From DASZPL01 sp035550315 (lineage in GTDB: Bacteria; Actinomycetota; Actinomycetes; JAFAQI01), in the NCBI GenBank assembly GCA_035550315.1, contig DASZPL010000002.1, positions 1-25,640 of the forward strand: 25,640 nucleotides of DNA. Reading direction: 5' to 3'. The notes beneath the pieces are model-generated. The model had not been told where the DNA came from, made no database searches, and worked only from the letters and a program-made list of their open reading frames with translations. The translations under genes were made by a program, and so were the position numbers. This document shows positions 14,861-21,541 of the stretch, one piece after another. Within the stretch, counting starts at the first letter, position 1; every line of letters starts with the position of its first letter.

Positions 14861-15441
14861 CATCCAGTCCGCCCGACCGCAACATCGGGGTGGCGCTGGG
14901 GATCCCGGAGCCGTACGGCTCGGAGTTGCAGGCCTGGCGGGAACGGCTCGGCGACCCGAACGCGCACCGGATCGTGCCGCACATCACGCTGCTGCCGCCG
15001 ACGCTGGTCGCGAGCGAGCAGCTCGACGACATCGAAGAGCACCTACGGGCCGTCGCGGCGGCCAGCCGGCCGTTCGACATCCGGCTGCGGGGCTCGGCCA
15101 CGTTTTTGCCGATCTCGTCGGTGGTATTTGTCCCGCTCGTGCAGGGAATCGCGGAATGTGAGCAGCTCGCTGCGGCGGTTCGCCGCGGGCCGCTGCGCCG
15201 CGACCTGAACTTCCCCTACCACCCGCATGTCACCGTGGTGCACGACCTTCCCGACGAAGCGCTGTACCGCGGCTGGACCCAGCTGACGTCGTACGAAGCC
15301 GCGTTTCGCGCGTTCGGCCTGACGCTGTTCGAGCAGGGCCCGGACCTCACCTGGCGGCCGCAGCGTGACTTCACCTTCGGCGGCGGGGGTCTTCCCGGAC
15401 CGGCGGAGCGGCGGTCCGCGCGCGAGGGCGAAGGCTGGTGA
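14857..15441 (+). CDS. 2'-5' RNA ligase / cyclic phosphodiesterase superfamily protein
   Basis: A 194-residue protein with the two HxTx motifs that define the 2H phosphoesterase fold: 'PHITLL' (His 42, Thr 44) and 'PHVTVVH' (His 124, Thr 126). Members act on RNA 2',3'-cyclic phosphates or 2'-5' linkages, but the substrate here is unknown. The C-terminal tail after about residue 165 is Gly/Arg-rich and lies outside the fold. The ATG overlaps the trpS stop (ATGA), and its own stop overlaps the following GTG (GTGA), so all three genes are translationally coupled. The link to tRNA charging is only positional. Confidence 0.9.
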   Translation: MTSSPPDRNIGVALGIPEPYGSELQAWRERLGDPNAHRIVPHITLLPPTLVASEQLDDIEEHLRAVAAASRPFDIRLRGSATFLPISSVVFVPLVQGIAECEQLAAAVRRGPLRRDLNFPYHPHVTVVHDLPDEALYRGWTQLTSYEAAFRAFGLTLFEQGPDLTWRPQRDFTFGGGGLPGPAERRSAREGEGW

Positions 15442-16289
15442 AGCTACTCGACCGGATCGACGAGGCGCAGGAAGACCGGCCGTGGCTGGCCTTCCCGGTG
15501 GCGGTGGTGAAGAAGTTCACCGACGACTCGTCGGGCAACCTGGCGGTGCTGATCACCTACTACACGTTCTTCTCGATCTTCCCGCTGTTGCTGGCGCTGG
15601 CGTCGATCCTCGGCTTCGTCCTGCATGGCCACCCGTCGTGGCAGGCGAAGGTGGAGCAGTCGGCCCTGTCCAACTTCCCGTTGATCGGCAAGGCACCGTT
15701 GCCCAAGAGCGGCAGCATCGCCGCCATCGTCATCGGCACGCTGCTGGCGCTCTACAGCGGGCTCGGCGTCGCGAAGGCGGCGCAGACGGCATGGAACACG
15801 ATCTACTGCGTGCCGGAGTCGGGCCGGCCGGGGTTCCTGTCCAACAACCTGCGGGCGTTGCGGCTCGTCGTGGTTGGTGGTCTCGGCATGATCGTGACGA
15901 CCATCGTGGCGGGCACGGTCACGAGCGGTACGGCGGTCGGAATCCCCGTCGGTTGGGGATTGACCGTGCTCGGGATCGTCGTCGCGTTCCTGCTGAACAC
16001 GCTGTTGTTCACCGTCGTCTTCCGCTGGCTGACGGTGCGGGACGTCACGGTGCGGGAGACGCTGCCCGGAGCCGCCGTCGCGGCGGCCGGATTAGCGATC
16101 CTGCAGGCGGTCGCGTCGGCGTTCATCTCACACAAGCTGAAGAGCGCGCGCGCAACCTACGGCTCGTTCGGCACCGTGATCGTGTTGCTGTCGTGGTTCT
16201 ACTTGCAGTCGCAGGTGGTGCTGCTCGCCGGACAGGTGAACGTGGTCCGCCAAGACAAGTTGTGGCCCCGCTCCCTCAGGAGCGGGTGA
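15438..16289 (+). CDS. YihY/BrkB-family membrane protein
   Basis: A 283-residue integral membrane protein with about six transmembrane segments. The family hallmark 'LAVLITYYTFFSIFPLLLAL' falls near 36-55, and a later pair of segments precedes the conserved end 'YGSFGTVIVLLSWFYLQSQV' near 245-265. The family was once called ribonuclease BN, but that activity belongs to another protein; its role is unsettled. It ends a coupled run with trpS and the RNA ligase gene. Its last codons contain a hairpin (16267-16286), and the stop directly abuts the csp stop on the other strand. Confidence 0.92.
   Translation: MKLLDRIDEAQEDRPWLAFPVAVVKKFTDDSSGNLAVLITYYTFFSIFPLLLALASILGFVLHGHPSWQAKVEQSALSNFPLIGKAPLPKSGSIAAIVIGTLLALYSGLGVAKAAQTAWNTIYCVPESGRPGFLSNNLRALRLVVVGGLGMIVTTIVAGTVTSGTAVGIPVGWGLTVLGIVVAFLLNTLLFTVVFRWLTVRDVTVRETLPGAAVAAAGLAILQAVASAFISHKLKSARATYGSFGTVIVLLSWFYLQSQVVLLAGQVNVVRQDKLWPRSLRSG
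16267..16286. terminator. Hairpin at the yihY/csp convergent junction
   Basis: CCCGCTCC-CTCA-GGAGCGGG is a perfect 8-bp stem with a tetraloop. It lies inside the last codons of the YihY gene and three bases past the csp stop (read on the minus strand). It could terminate csp transcription, and perhaps both directions. No T-run is present. Confidence 0.55.
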
Positions 16290-16490
16290 TCAGACGGCGC
16301 GGACCTTTTCGGCCTGCGGTCCCTTCTGCCCCTGCGTCACTTCGAACTCGACGCGCTGACCTTCATCCAGCGACTTGTAGCCGTCCATCTCGATCGCGCT
16401 GTAATGGACGAAGACGTCACTGCCCCCGTCGACGGCGATGAAGCCGTAGCCCTTTTCGCCGTTGAACCATTTCACCGTGCCTTGCGCCAC
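16290..16490 (-). CDS. Cold-shock domain protein (CspA family)
   Basis: A 66-residue single cold-shock domain that binds single-stranded nucleic acid and acts as an RNA chaperone. RNP1 'KGYGFI' and RNP2 'VFVHYSAI' are intact, and 'GTVKWFNGEKGYGFI' is near the start. GTG 16490 gives the standard N-terminus VAQGTVKWF, with GGGG six bases upstream. A longer in-frame start at 16517 would add nine residues unlike the family. It is convergent with the YihY gene with no gap between stops, and is flanked by two hairpins with a shared stem core. Confidence 0.95.
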   Translation of the reverse strand: MAQGTVKWFNGEKGYGFIAVDGGSDVFVHYSAIEMDGYKSLDEGQRVEFEVTQGQKGPQAEKVRAV

Positions 16491-16539
16491 TTTCAACCCC
16501 AGCTGTTCGATCCTCACCCCGCCAGGTCGGCGGAGCGCC

Positions 16540-16560
16540 GCCGCTCCGGGGAGGAGCGGC
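16540..16560 (-). promoter_or_regulatory. Stem-loop at the predicted 5' end of csp mRNA (or terminator of the upstream gene)
   Basis: On the minus strand, GCCGCTCC-TCCCC-GGAGCGGC forms a perfect 8-bp stem with a 5-base loop. If csp uses the -10 at 16572-16567, this hairpin sits at the very 5' end of its leader of about 70 bases. It also lies 48 bases past the stop of the S11 carboxypeptidase gene and could be its terminator. Confidence 0.5.
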
Positions 16561-16566
16561 AGGTGG

Positions 16567-16572
16567 ACAATA
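16567..16572 (-). promoter_or_regulatory. Candidate csp -10 element
   Basis: Read on the minus strand, TATTGT fits TAnnnT, and TTGCGA lies 15 bases upstream as a possible -35. The predicted transcription start is near 16560. The evidence is sequence pattern only. Confidence 0.38.
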
Positions 16573-16607
16573 CACGCAAGTCGATCATCGCAACAGCAGC
16601 GTTTGGC

Positions 16608-17729
16608 TCACCGTGGCGGCAGCCGGTAGCGCAGCCGCCGCCGGCGTCGTACCTGCCGTCGCCGGGTGACCACCGCACCGACCGCGACGAACGCGACGCC
16701 GGTGGTCGCGAACGTCACGGGCGACAGCCCGAAACCGGAGTGATGCCCGACCAGCTGGACCGCGGGCTGCGCCGCCGGTGCGTGGTGCGTCGGCGGCTGC
16801 CGGGGACCGACCAGCGTGCCGACCGGCGTCACCTTGCCGGTCGCCTGGAAGCCCCAGTTCAGCAGGGCGCGTGCCATCGGCCAGAAGTCGGGATTGGCAT
16901 GCATCAATGTGACCAGGATGGTCTGACCGCCGCGGGTTGCCGCGCCGATGTAAGTGCCCTGCGCCGCCACCGTGTAGCCGTTCTTCACGCCGATCGCGCC
17001 GCGGTAGCTGGTGAGCAGGTAGTTGTGCGTGAAGATCTGGAAGTGCTTGTGGTGCGGCGCCGGCACGGTGCTGCGCACGGTCCCGATGTACTTGCGAAAC
17101 GCCGGGAGCTGCAGCCCGGCGCGCGCGATCAGCGCCAGGTCGTACGCCGACGACGACTCGCCGTTGCCGTCGAGTCCGCTCGGTGTCTTCGCCACGGTGT
17201 CGTCGGCTTGCAGGTAGCGCGCGGTCGCGTTCATGTCTCGCAATGTCTGCGCTGTGCCGCCGTTCGCCTGGGCGAGTGCATCGGCCGCGTCGTTCGCGCT
17301 GACGACGAGCATGCACTGGAACAGCTTGCGCACGGTGTAGCGCATCCCGGGAACCAACCCGACCTTGCTGCCGTCGACGCCCGCGTCGTGCTGCGTGACC
17401 ATCACCTGCCGGTTGGGATCCAGCCGGGGCAGCAACGTCACCGCGGTCAACGTCTTCAACGTGCTGGCCGGCAGGAACTTCTCGTGCGGCGCTTTGGCCG
17501 CCAGCACGTCACCGGTGGTCAGGTTGGCGACCAGCCAGGAGGAGGCCGGCAGGGCGCTCGGCGGAGGTAGCGGCGGCGCGCCCGCGTCGGGGCGCACCAC
17601 CACGCCGTGGCTGGCGAGCAGCGGGCCACCGATGGTGGCTGAGCCGGAGGACGCCACCGCCGGCGCCTCGGAGACGCCACAGGCGAGCGCGGCGGCCGCG
17701 AGCACAGCCGCGAGTCGACGGGCGGACAT
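16608..17729 (-). CDS. S11-family D-alanyl-D-alanine carboxypeptidase-like protein with KNG motif
   Basis: A 373-residue exported penicillin-binding-protein-like enzyme expected to trim the terminal D-Ala of peptidoglycan stem peptides. A signal peptide (1-27) is followed by a Pro-rich linker (51-60). The active-site motifs are SxxK 'STLK' (Ser 89, Lys 92), SxN 'SAN' (Ser 144, Asn 146), and 'GVKNGYT' with Lys 249-Asn 250-Gly 251 where the family normally has KTG. A C-terminal hydrophobic helix (about 333-353) and a very basic tail would anchor it in the membrane. The start is ATG 17729, eight bases after a TAACGT -10-like box. It is divergent from the GCS2 gene. Confidence 0.9.
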   Translation of the reverse strand: MSARRLAAVLAAAALACGVSEAPAVASSGSATIGGPLLASHGVVVRPDAGAPPLPPPSALPASSWLVANLTTGDVLAAKAPHEKFLPASTLKTLTAVTLLPRLDPNRQVMVTQHDAGVDGSKVGLVPGMRYTVRKLFQCMLVVSANDAADALAQANGGTAQTLRDMNATARYLQADDTVAKTPSGLDGNGESSSAYDLALIARAGLQLPAFRKYIGTVRSTVPAPHHKHFQIFTHNYLLTSYRGAIGVKNGYTVAAQGTYIGAATRGGQTILVTLMHANPDFWPMARALLNWGFQATGKVTPVGTLVGPRQPPTHHAPAAQPAVQLVGHHSGFGLSPVTFATTGVAFVAVGAVVTRRRQVRRRRRLRYRLPPR

Positions 17730-17737
17730 CGGCGATC

Positions 17738-17743
17738 ACGTTA
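17738..17743 (-). promoter_or_regulatory. -10 element of the S11 carboxypeptidase gene (probably leaderless)
   Basis: TAACGT on the minus strand is followed by eight bases and then ATG 17729, so transcription is predicted to begin at or within two bases of the start codon. No Shine-Dalgarno sequence is visible. It is embedded in GCCGGTAACGTGA (17748-17736), the same 13 bases found at the sucC promoter. Confidence 0.45.
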
Positions 17744-17812
17744 CCGGCTGACGGCGGTGCGATGTCGGAGGTGCCGTTGGCGGCGGCAGCCGGCGTGTGG
17801 TGTCGTCGGGGC

Positions 17813-18952
17813 ATGCAGATCCCGTTTGCGTCGTCGCCGCGCAGCAGCCTGGGGATCGAGTGGGAGCTCGAACTGGTCGACCTCGCCAGCCGGGAGCTGC
17901 ACAGCGCCGCGAGCGAGATCCTCGACGAGCTGGCCGGTGACGCGCCGGAGCACCCGAAGGCGAAGCACGAGCTGCTCGAGTCGTGCGTCGAGGTCATCAC
18001 CGGGGTGTCCGGGACCGTCGCCGAGGCGCTGCTCGACCTGGCGGCGACGGTCGCCGAGGTCGGCGACGCGGCCGCGGCCCGCGGCTTGGGCCTGATGTGT
18101 TCCGGAACCCACCCGACGACCGACTGGGCGAGCCAGCAGATCAGCCCGAACCCGCGCTACGCGCAGCTCGTCGAGGACATGCAGTGGCTGGCGCGGCGGC
18201 TGCAGATCTTCGGCGTGCACGTCCACGTCGGTGTCCGGTCGCCGGACAAGGTGATCCCGATCGTCAATGCGCTCACGGCGTACATCCCTCACTTTCTCGC
18301 GCTGTCGGCGTCCTCGCCGTACTGGATCGGCACCGACACCGGCTTGGCCTCGGCGCGCAGCAAGGTGTTCGAGGGCCTGCCGACAGCAGGCGTGCCCTAC
18401 CAGCTGTCCGGCTGGGACGACTTCGAGCAGTTCATGGCGACGCTGATCTCGGCGCAGACGATCCATTCGGTGCGCGAGGTGTGGTGGGACATCCGGCCGC
18501 ATCCGACGTTCGGAACTGTCGAGCTGCGGATCTGCGACGGCCTGCCGACGCTCTACGAGATCCGCTGGGCCGCGGCGCTGTCGCAGTGTCTCGTCGAGAT
18601 GCTGAGCACCCAGCTCGACCGGGGCTACACGCTGCCGGTGCCGAAGGGCTGGACGGTGCGGGAGAACAAGTGGCGGGCGGCCCGCTACGGCATCGACGCC
18701 GACGTGATCGTCGGTGAGGACGGCAGCACGCGGCCGTTGCGCGAGCTCATCGGCGAGCTGGTGGACGAGCTGTCGCCGATCGCCGACCGGCTCGAGTGCT
18801 CCGAGGAGCTGCAACGCGCGAAGCAGATGCTCGACATCGGGCCGAGCTATCTGCGGCAGCGGCGCGCCGCCGCCGACGCCGACGGCAAGCTGACCGCGGT
18901 CGTGGACCACCTGGTGGCGGAGATGCGCGCCGGGCGGCCGGTCGGGTCATGA
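17813..18952 (+). CDS. GCS2-family carboxylate-amine ligase (YbdK-type glutamate-cysteine ligase homologue)
   Basis: A 379-residue protein starting with the family signature 'PFASSPRSSLGIEWELELVD' (4-23), whose glutamates bind metal and ATP. 'HVHVG' (136-140), 'SPYWIGTDTGLASARSKVF' and 'WWDIRPHPTFGTVELRICD' are also typical of GCS2. The family makes gamma-glutamyl or other amide bonds with weak glutamate-cysteine ligase activity in E. coli YbdK; the real substrate is unknown. ATG 17813 matches the family N-terminus. ATG 17762 would add 17 residues, and neither has a strong ribosome site. The stop overlaps the amidohydrolase start as ATGA. Confidence 0.9.
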   Translation: MQIPFASSPRSSLGIEWELELVDLASRELHSAASEILDELAGDAPEHPKAKHELLESCVEVITGVSGTVAEALLDLAATVAEVGDAAAARGLGLMCSGTHPTTDWASQQISPNPRYAQLVEDMQWLARRLQIFGVHVHVGVRSPDKVIPIVNALTAYIPHFLALSASSPYWIGTDTGLASARSKVFEGLPTAGVPYQLSGWDDFEQFMATLISAQTIHSVREVWWDIRPHPTFGTVELRICDGLPTLYEIRWAAALSQCLVEMLSTQLDRGYTLPVPKGWTVRENKWRAARYGIDADVIVGEDGSTRPLRELIGELVDELSPIADRLECSEELQRAKQMLDIGPSYLRQRRAAADADGKLTAVVDHLVAEMRAGRPVGS

Positions 18953-20115
18953 CGGTCGTCGACGAGTTCCTCGCCGCGCACGGCCAGCGACTGGTCGAGG
19001 TGCGACGCGACCTGCACGCCCACCCCGAGCTGAGCCGCGAGGAACGCCGGACGACGACGCTGGTCCACGACGCGCTGGCGCATGTCGGCCTGTCGCCGCG
19101 CGTGCTGCCCGGCGGCACCGGCCTGCTGTGTGACATCGGGCCCGCGCCGGCGCGGATCGCGCTGCGCGCCGACCTCGATGCGCTGCCGATCCCGGACCTC
19201 ACCGGCACCCGCTACCGGTCGACCGTCGACGGCGTCTCGCACGCCTGCGGCCACGATGTGCACACGACGGTGGTGCTCGGAGCCGGGCTGGCGCTCGCCC
19301 GGCTCGCCACCGACGGCGGCCTGCAGCGTGGCGTGCGGCTGATCTTTCAGCCGGCCGAGGAGGCGCTGCCGGGTGGCGCGCTCGACGTGATGGCCGCCGG
19401 CGGCTTGGACGGCATCGAGCGGATCTATGCGCTGCACTGCGACCCGTCGCTCGACGTCGGCACGGTCGGGTTGCGGGTCGGTCCGATCACGTCGGCCAGC
19501 GATCACGTCGAGGTGCGGCTGGCCGGTCCGGGTGGGCACACCGCCCGGCCGCATCTGACGGTTGACCTGGTCGCTGCACTCGGCGCGGTCGTGACGCAGA
19601 CGCCCGGGTTGCTGGCACGCCGGGTCGACCCGCGCGGCGGCGTGCTGCTGGTCTGGGGTCAGGCCGCGGCCGGCACCGCCGGCAACGTCATCCCGCGCAC
19701 CGGTGTGGCCCGCGGGACCGTGCGCACGCCGTCTCGCGAGCTGTGGGCGACGTTGCCGCCGCAGCTGGAGAAAGTGGTCCGCGAGGTCGCAGCGCCGTAC
19801 GGCGCGAGCGTCGAGGTCAGCTACACCCGCGGCGTGCCGCCCGTGGTCAACGACGCCGAGTCGGTGGCGGCGCTGGCGACTGCGGTGCGGTCGGATCCGA
19901 AGATCGGGACGGCGACCGACACCGCGCAGAGCCTGGGCGGCGAGGACTTCGGGTGGTACGCCGAGGAGGTCCCAGGCGCGCTCGCCCGGCTCGGTGTCCG
20001 CCCGATCGGCAGCAGCGGGTCGCTCGACCTGCATCAGTCGAACTTCGACGTCGACGAGCGGTGCATCGCGGTCGGTGTCCGGCTGCTGGTCGGAGTCGCG
20101 TCGGCACCGGCCTGA
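18949..20115 (+). CDS. M20D-family metal-dependent amidohydrolase
   Basis: A 388-residue protein of the aminoacylase/hippurate hydrolase group, which hydrolyses N-acyl or amide bonds of amino acids. Metal ligands are visible: Cys 100 and His 102 in 'HACGHDVH', Glu 137-138 in 'PAEE', His 163 in 'ALHCD', and His 362 near the C-terminus. The lid/dimerisation domain contains 'GPGGHTARP' and 'GNVIP'. It is translationally coupled to an upstream amide-forming ligase and followed after 28 bases by the LpdA-like gene. In M. tuberculosis amidohydrolase genes (amiA1/amiB1) also lie close to lpdA, which supports this subgroup. The substrate is unknown. Confidence 0.93.
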   Translation: MTVVDEFLAAHGQRLVEVRRDLHAHPELSREERRTTTLVHDALAHVGLSPRVLPGGTGLLCDIGPAPARIALRADLDALPIPDLTGTRYRSTVDGVSHACGHDVHTTVVLGAGLALARLATDGGLQRGVRLIFQPAEEALPGGALDVMAAGGLDGIERIYALHCDPSLDVGTVGLRVGPITSASDHVEVRLAGPGGHTARPHLTVDLVAALGAVVTQTPGLLARRVDPRGGVLLVWGQAAAGTAGNVIPRTGVARGTVRTPSRELWATLPPQLEKVVREVAAPYGASVEVSYTRGVPPVVNDAESVAALATAVRSDPKIGTATDTAQSLGGEDFGWYAEEVPGALARLGVRPIGSSGSLDLHQSNFDVDERCIAVGVRLLVGVASAPA

Positions 20116-20143
20116 CGGCACCGGCCGGGGCGACAATGGAGTC

Positions 20144-21541
20144 GTGACCACCAGCATCGCGATCCTCGGGGGCGGTCCGGGCGGTTACGAAGCGGCGCTG
20201 GTCGCCGCCCAGCTTGGGGCCGACGTCACCATCGTCGACCGTGACGGGCTCGGTGGCGCGTGCGTGCTCGCCGACTGCGTCCCGTCGAAGACCCTGATTG
20301 CCACCAGCGAGTCGATGACGACGTTCGCGGGCAGCGAGCAGCTGGGCGTGCGGCTGCGCAGCGGCAGCCACGCCGACGAGCAGGTCAGGGTCGACGCGGC
20401 CGCCGTGAACGCCCGGGTGAAGGCGCTGGCGGTCGCCCAGTCGATGGACATCACGTTCCGGGTCAGCCAGGAAGGCATCCGGGTGATCCGCGGAGTCGGC
20501 TGCTTCGACGGTCCCGGGCGGCTCATCGTGAAGAGCGACGACGGCGAGGAGGTGCTGCATCCCGACGTGGTCCTCATCGCGACCGGCGCGGCGCCCCGGA
20601 CGCTGCCGGACACCGAAGTCGATGGCGAGCGGATCCTGAACTGGCAGCAGGTCTATGACCTGCAAGAGCTGCCCGAACACCTGGTCGTCGTCGGCTCCGG
20701 CGTCACCGGTGCCGAGTTCGCCAGCGCCTACCTCGCGCTCGGCAGCCAGGTCACGCTGGTCTCCAGCCGTGACCGGGTCATGCCGAGCGAGGACGCGGAC
20801 GCCGCGCTGCTGATCGAGGACGTCTTCACCCGCCGCGGCATGCACCTGGTGAAGCGGTCTCGGGCGGCGAGTGTCCGACGCACCGGTGACGGCATCGAGG
20901 TCAAGCTGCAGGACGGCAATACGGTGTCCGGGTCGCACTGCCTGATCGCGGTTGGATCCGTCCCGAACACCGGCGACCTCGGGCTGGATACCGTCGGCGT
21001 TGCCACCGACGAGCGCGGCTACGTGGTCGTCGACCGGGTGTCACGGACCAACGTGCAGGCGGTGTACGCCGCGGGCGACTGCACGGGGTTGCTGCTGCTC
21101 GCGTCGGTCGCGGCGATGCAAGGGCGGACCGCGATGTGGCACGCGCTCGGCGACGCCGTGCTTCCGCTGCGGCTGAAGACGGTGGCGGCGAACGTGTTCA
21201 CCGACCCCGAGATCGCGACGGTCGGCATCGGCCAAGCGGTGGCCGCCGAGAACCCCGCCGGCATCCACCAGGTCAAGCTGCCGTTGGCGACCAACCCGCG
21301 CGCGAAGATGCAAGGCATCGTCGACGGCTTCGTCAAGCTTTACTGCCGAGCCGGGACGGGCGCGGTTCTCGGCGGCGTCGTCGTCGCGCCGCGGGCGAGT
21401 GAGTTGATCCTGCCGGTGTCCGTCGCCGTGCAGCACGGCCTCACCGTCGACCAGCTCGCGCACTCGTTCTCGATCTATCCGTCGCTGTCGGGGAGCATCA
21501 CCGAAGCGGCGCGCCAGCTACACCTGGTGGTGCAGGACTGA
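20144..21541 (+). CDS. lpdA: LpdA-type NAD(P)H:quinone reductase-like flavoprotein disulfide reductase family member
   Basis: A 465-residue protein with the lipoamide-dehydrogenase fold. The FAD loop is 'GGGPGGYEAAL' (9-19). A CxxxxC pair (Cys 40, Cys 45) lies in 'GGACVLADCVPSK', the second nucleotide-binding loop is 'VVGSGVTGAEFAS', and the FAD segment 'YAAGDCTG' is present. At the C-terminus the His-Glu pair needed for lipoamide chemistry is missing: 'YPSLSG' (445-450) stands where HPTxSE is expected. This fits the Rv3303c group, which reduces quinones rather than lipoamide. Both cysteines are nevertheless retained. The start is GTG 20144. It overlaps the convergent downstream gene by 24 bases. 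Confidence 0.88.
   Translation: MTTSIAILGGGPGGYEAALVAAQLGADVTIVDRDGLGGACVLADCVPSKTLIATSESMTTFAGSEQLGVRLRSGSHADEQVRVDAAAVNARVKALAVAQSMDITFRVSQEGIRVIRGVGCFDGPGRLIVKSDDGEEVLHPDVVLIATGAAPRTLPDTEVDGERILNWQQVYDLQELPEHLVVVGSGVTGAEFASAYLALGSQVTLVSSRDRVMPSEDADAALLIEDVFTRRGMHLVKRSRAASVRRTGDGIEVKLQDGNTVSGSHCLIAVGSVPNTGDLGLDTVGVATDERGYVVVDRVSRTNVQAVYAAGDCTGLLLLASVAAMQGRTAMWHALGDAVLPLRLKTVAANVFTDPEIATVGIGQAVAAENPAGIHQVKLPLATNPRAKMQGIVDGFVKLYCRAGTGAVLGGVVVAPRASELILPVSVAVQHGLTVDQLAHSFSIYPSLSGSITEAARQLHLVVQD

Noticed and set aside
16491..16517. A longer cold-shock protein starting at ATG 16517
   Set aside because: The nine extra residues do not match the family, and GTG 16490 has a ribosome site and the standard N-terminus.
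20144..21541. Calling this gene the lipoamide dehydrogenase of 2-oxo-acid dehydrogenase complexes
   Set aside because: The C-terminal His-Glu pair required for lipoamide chemistry is absent, and the gene is not near any E1 or E2 gene.
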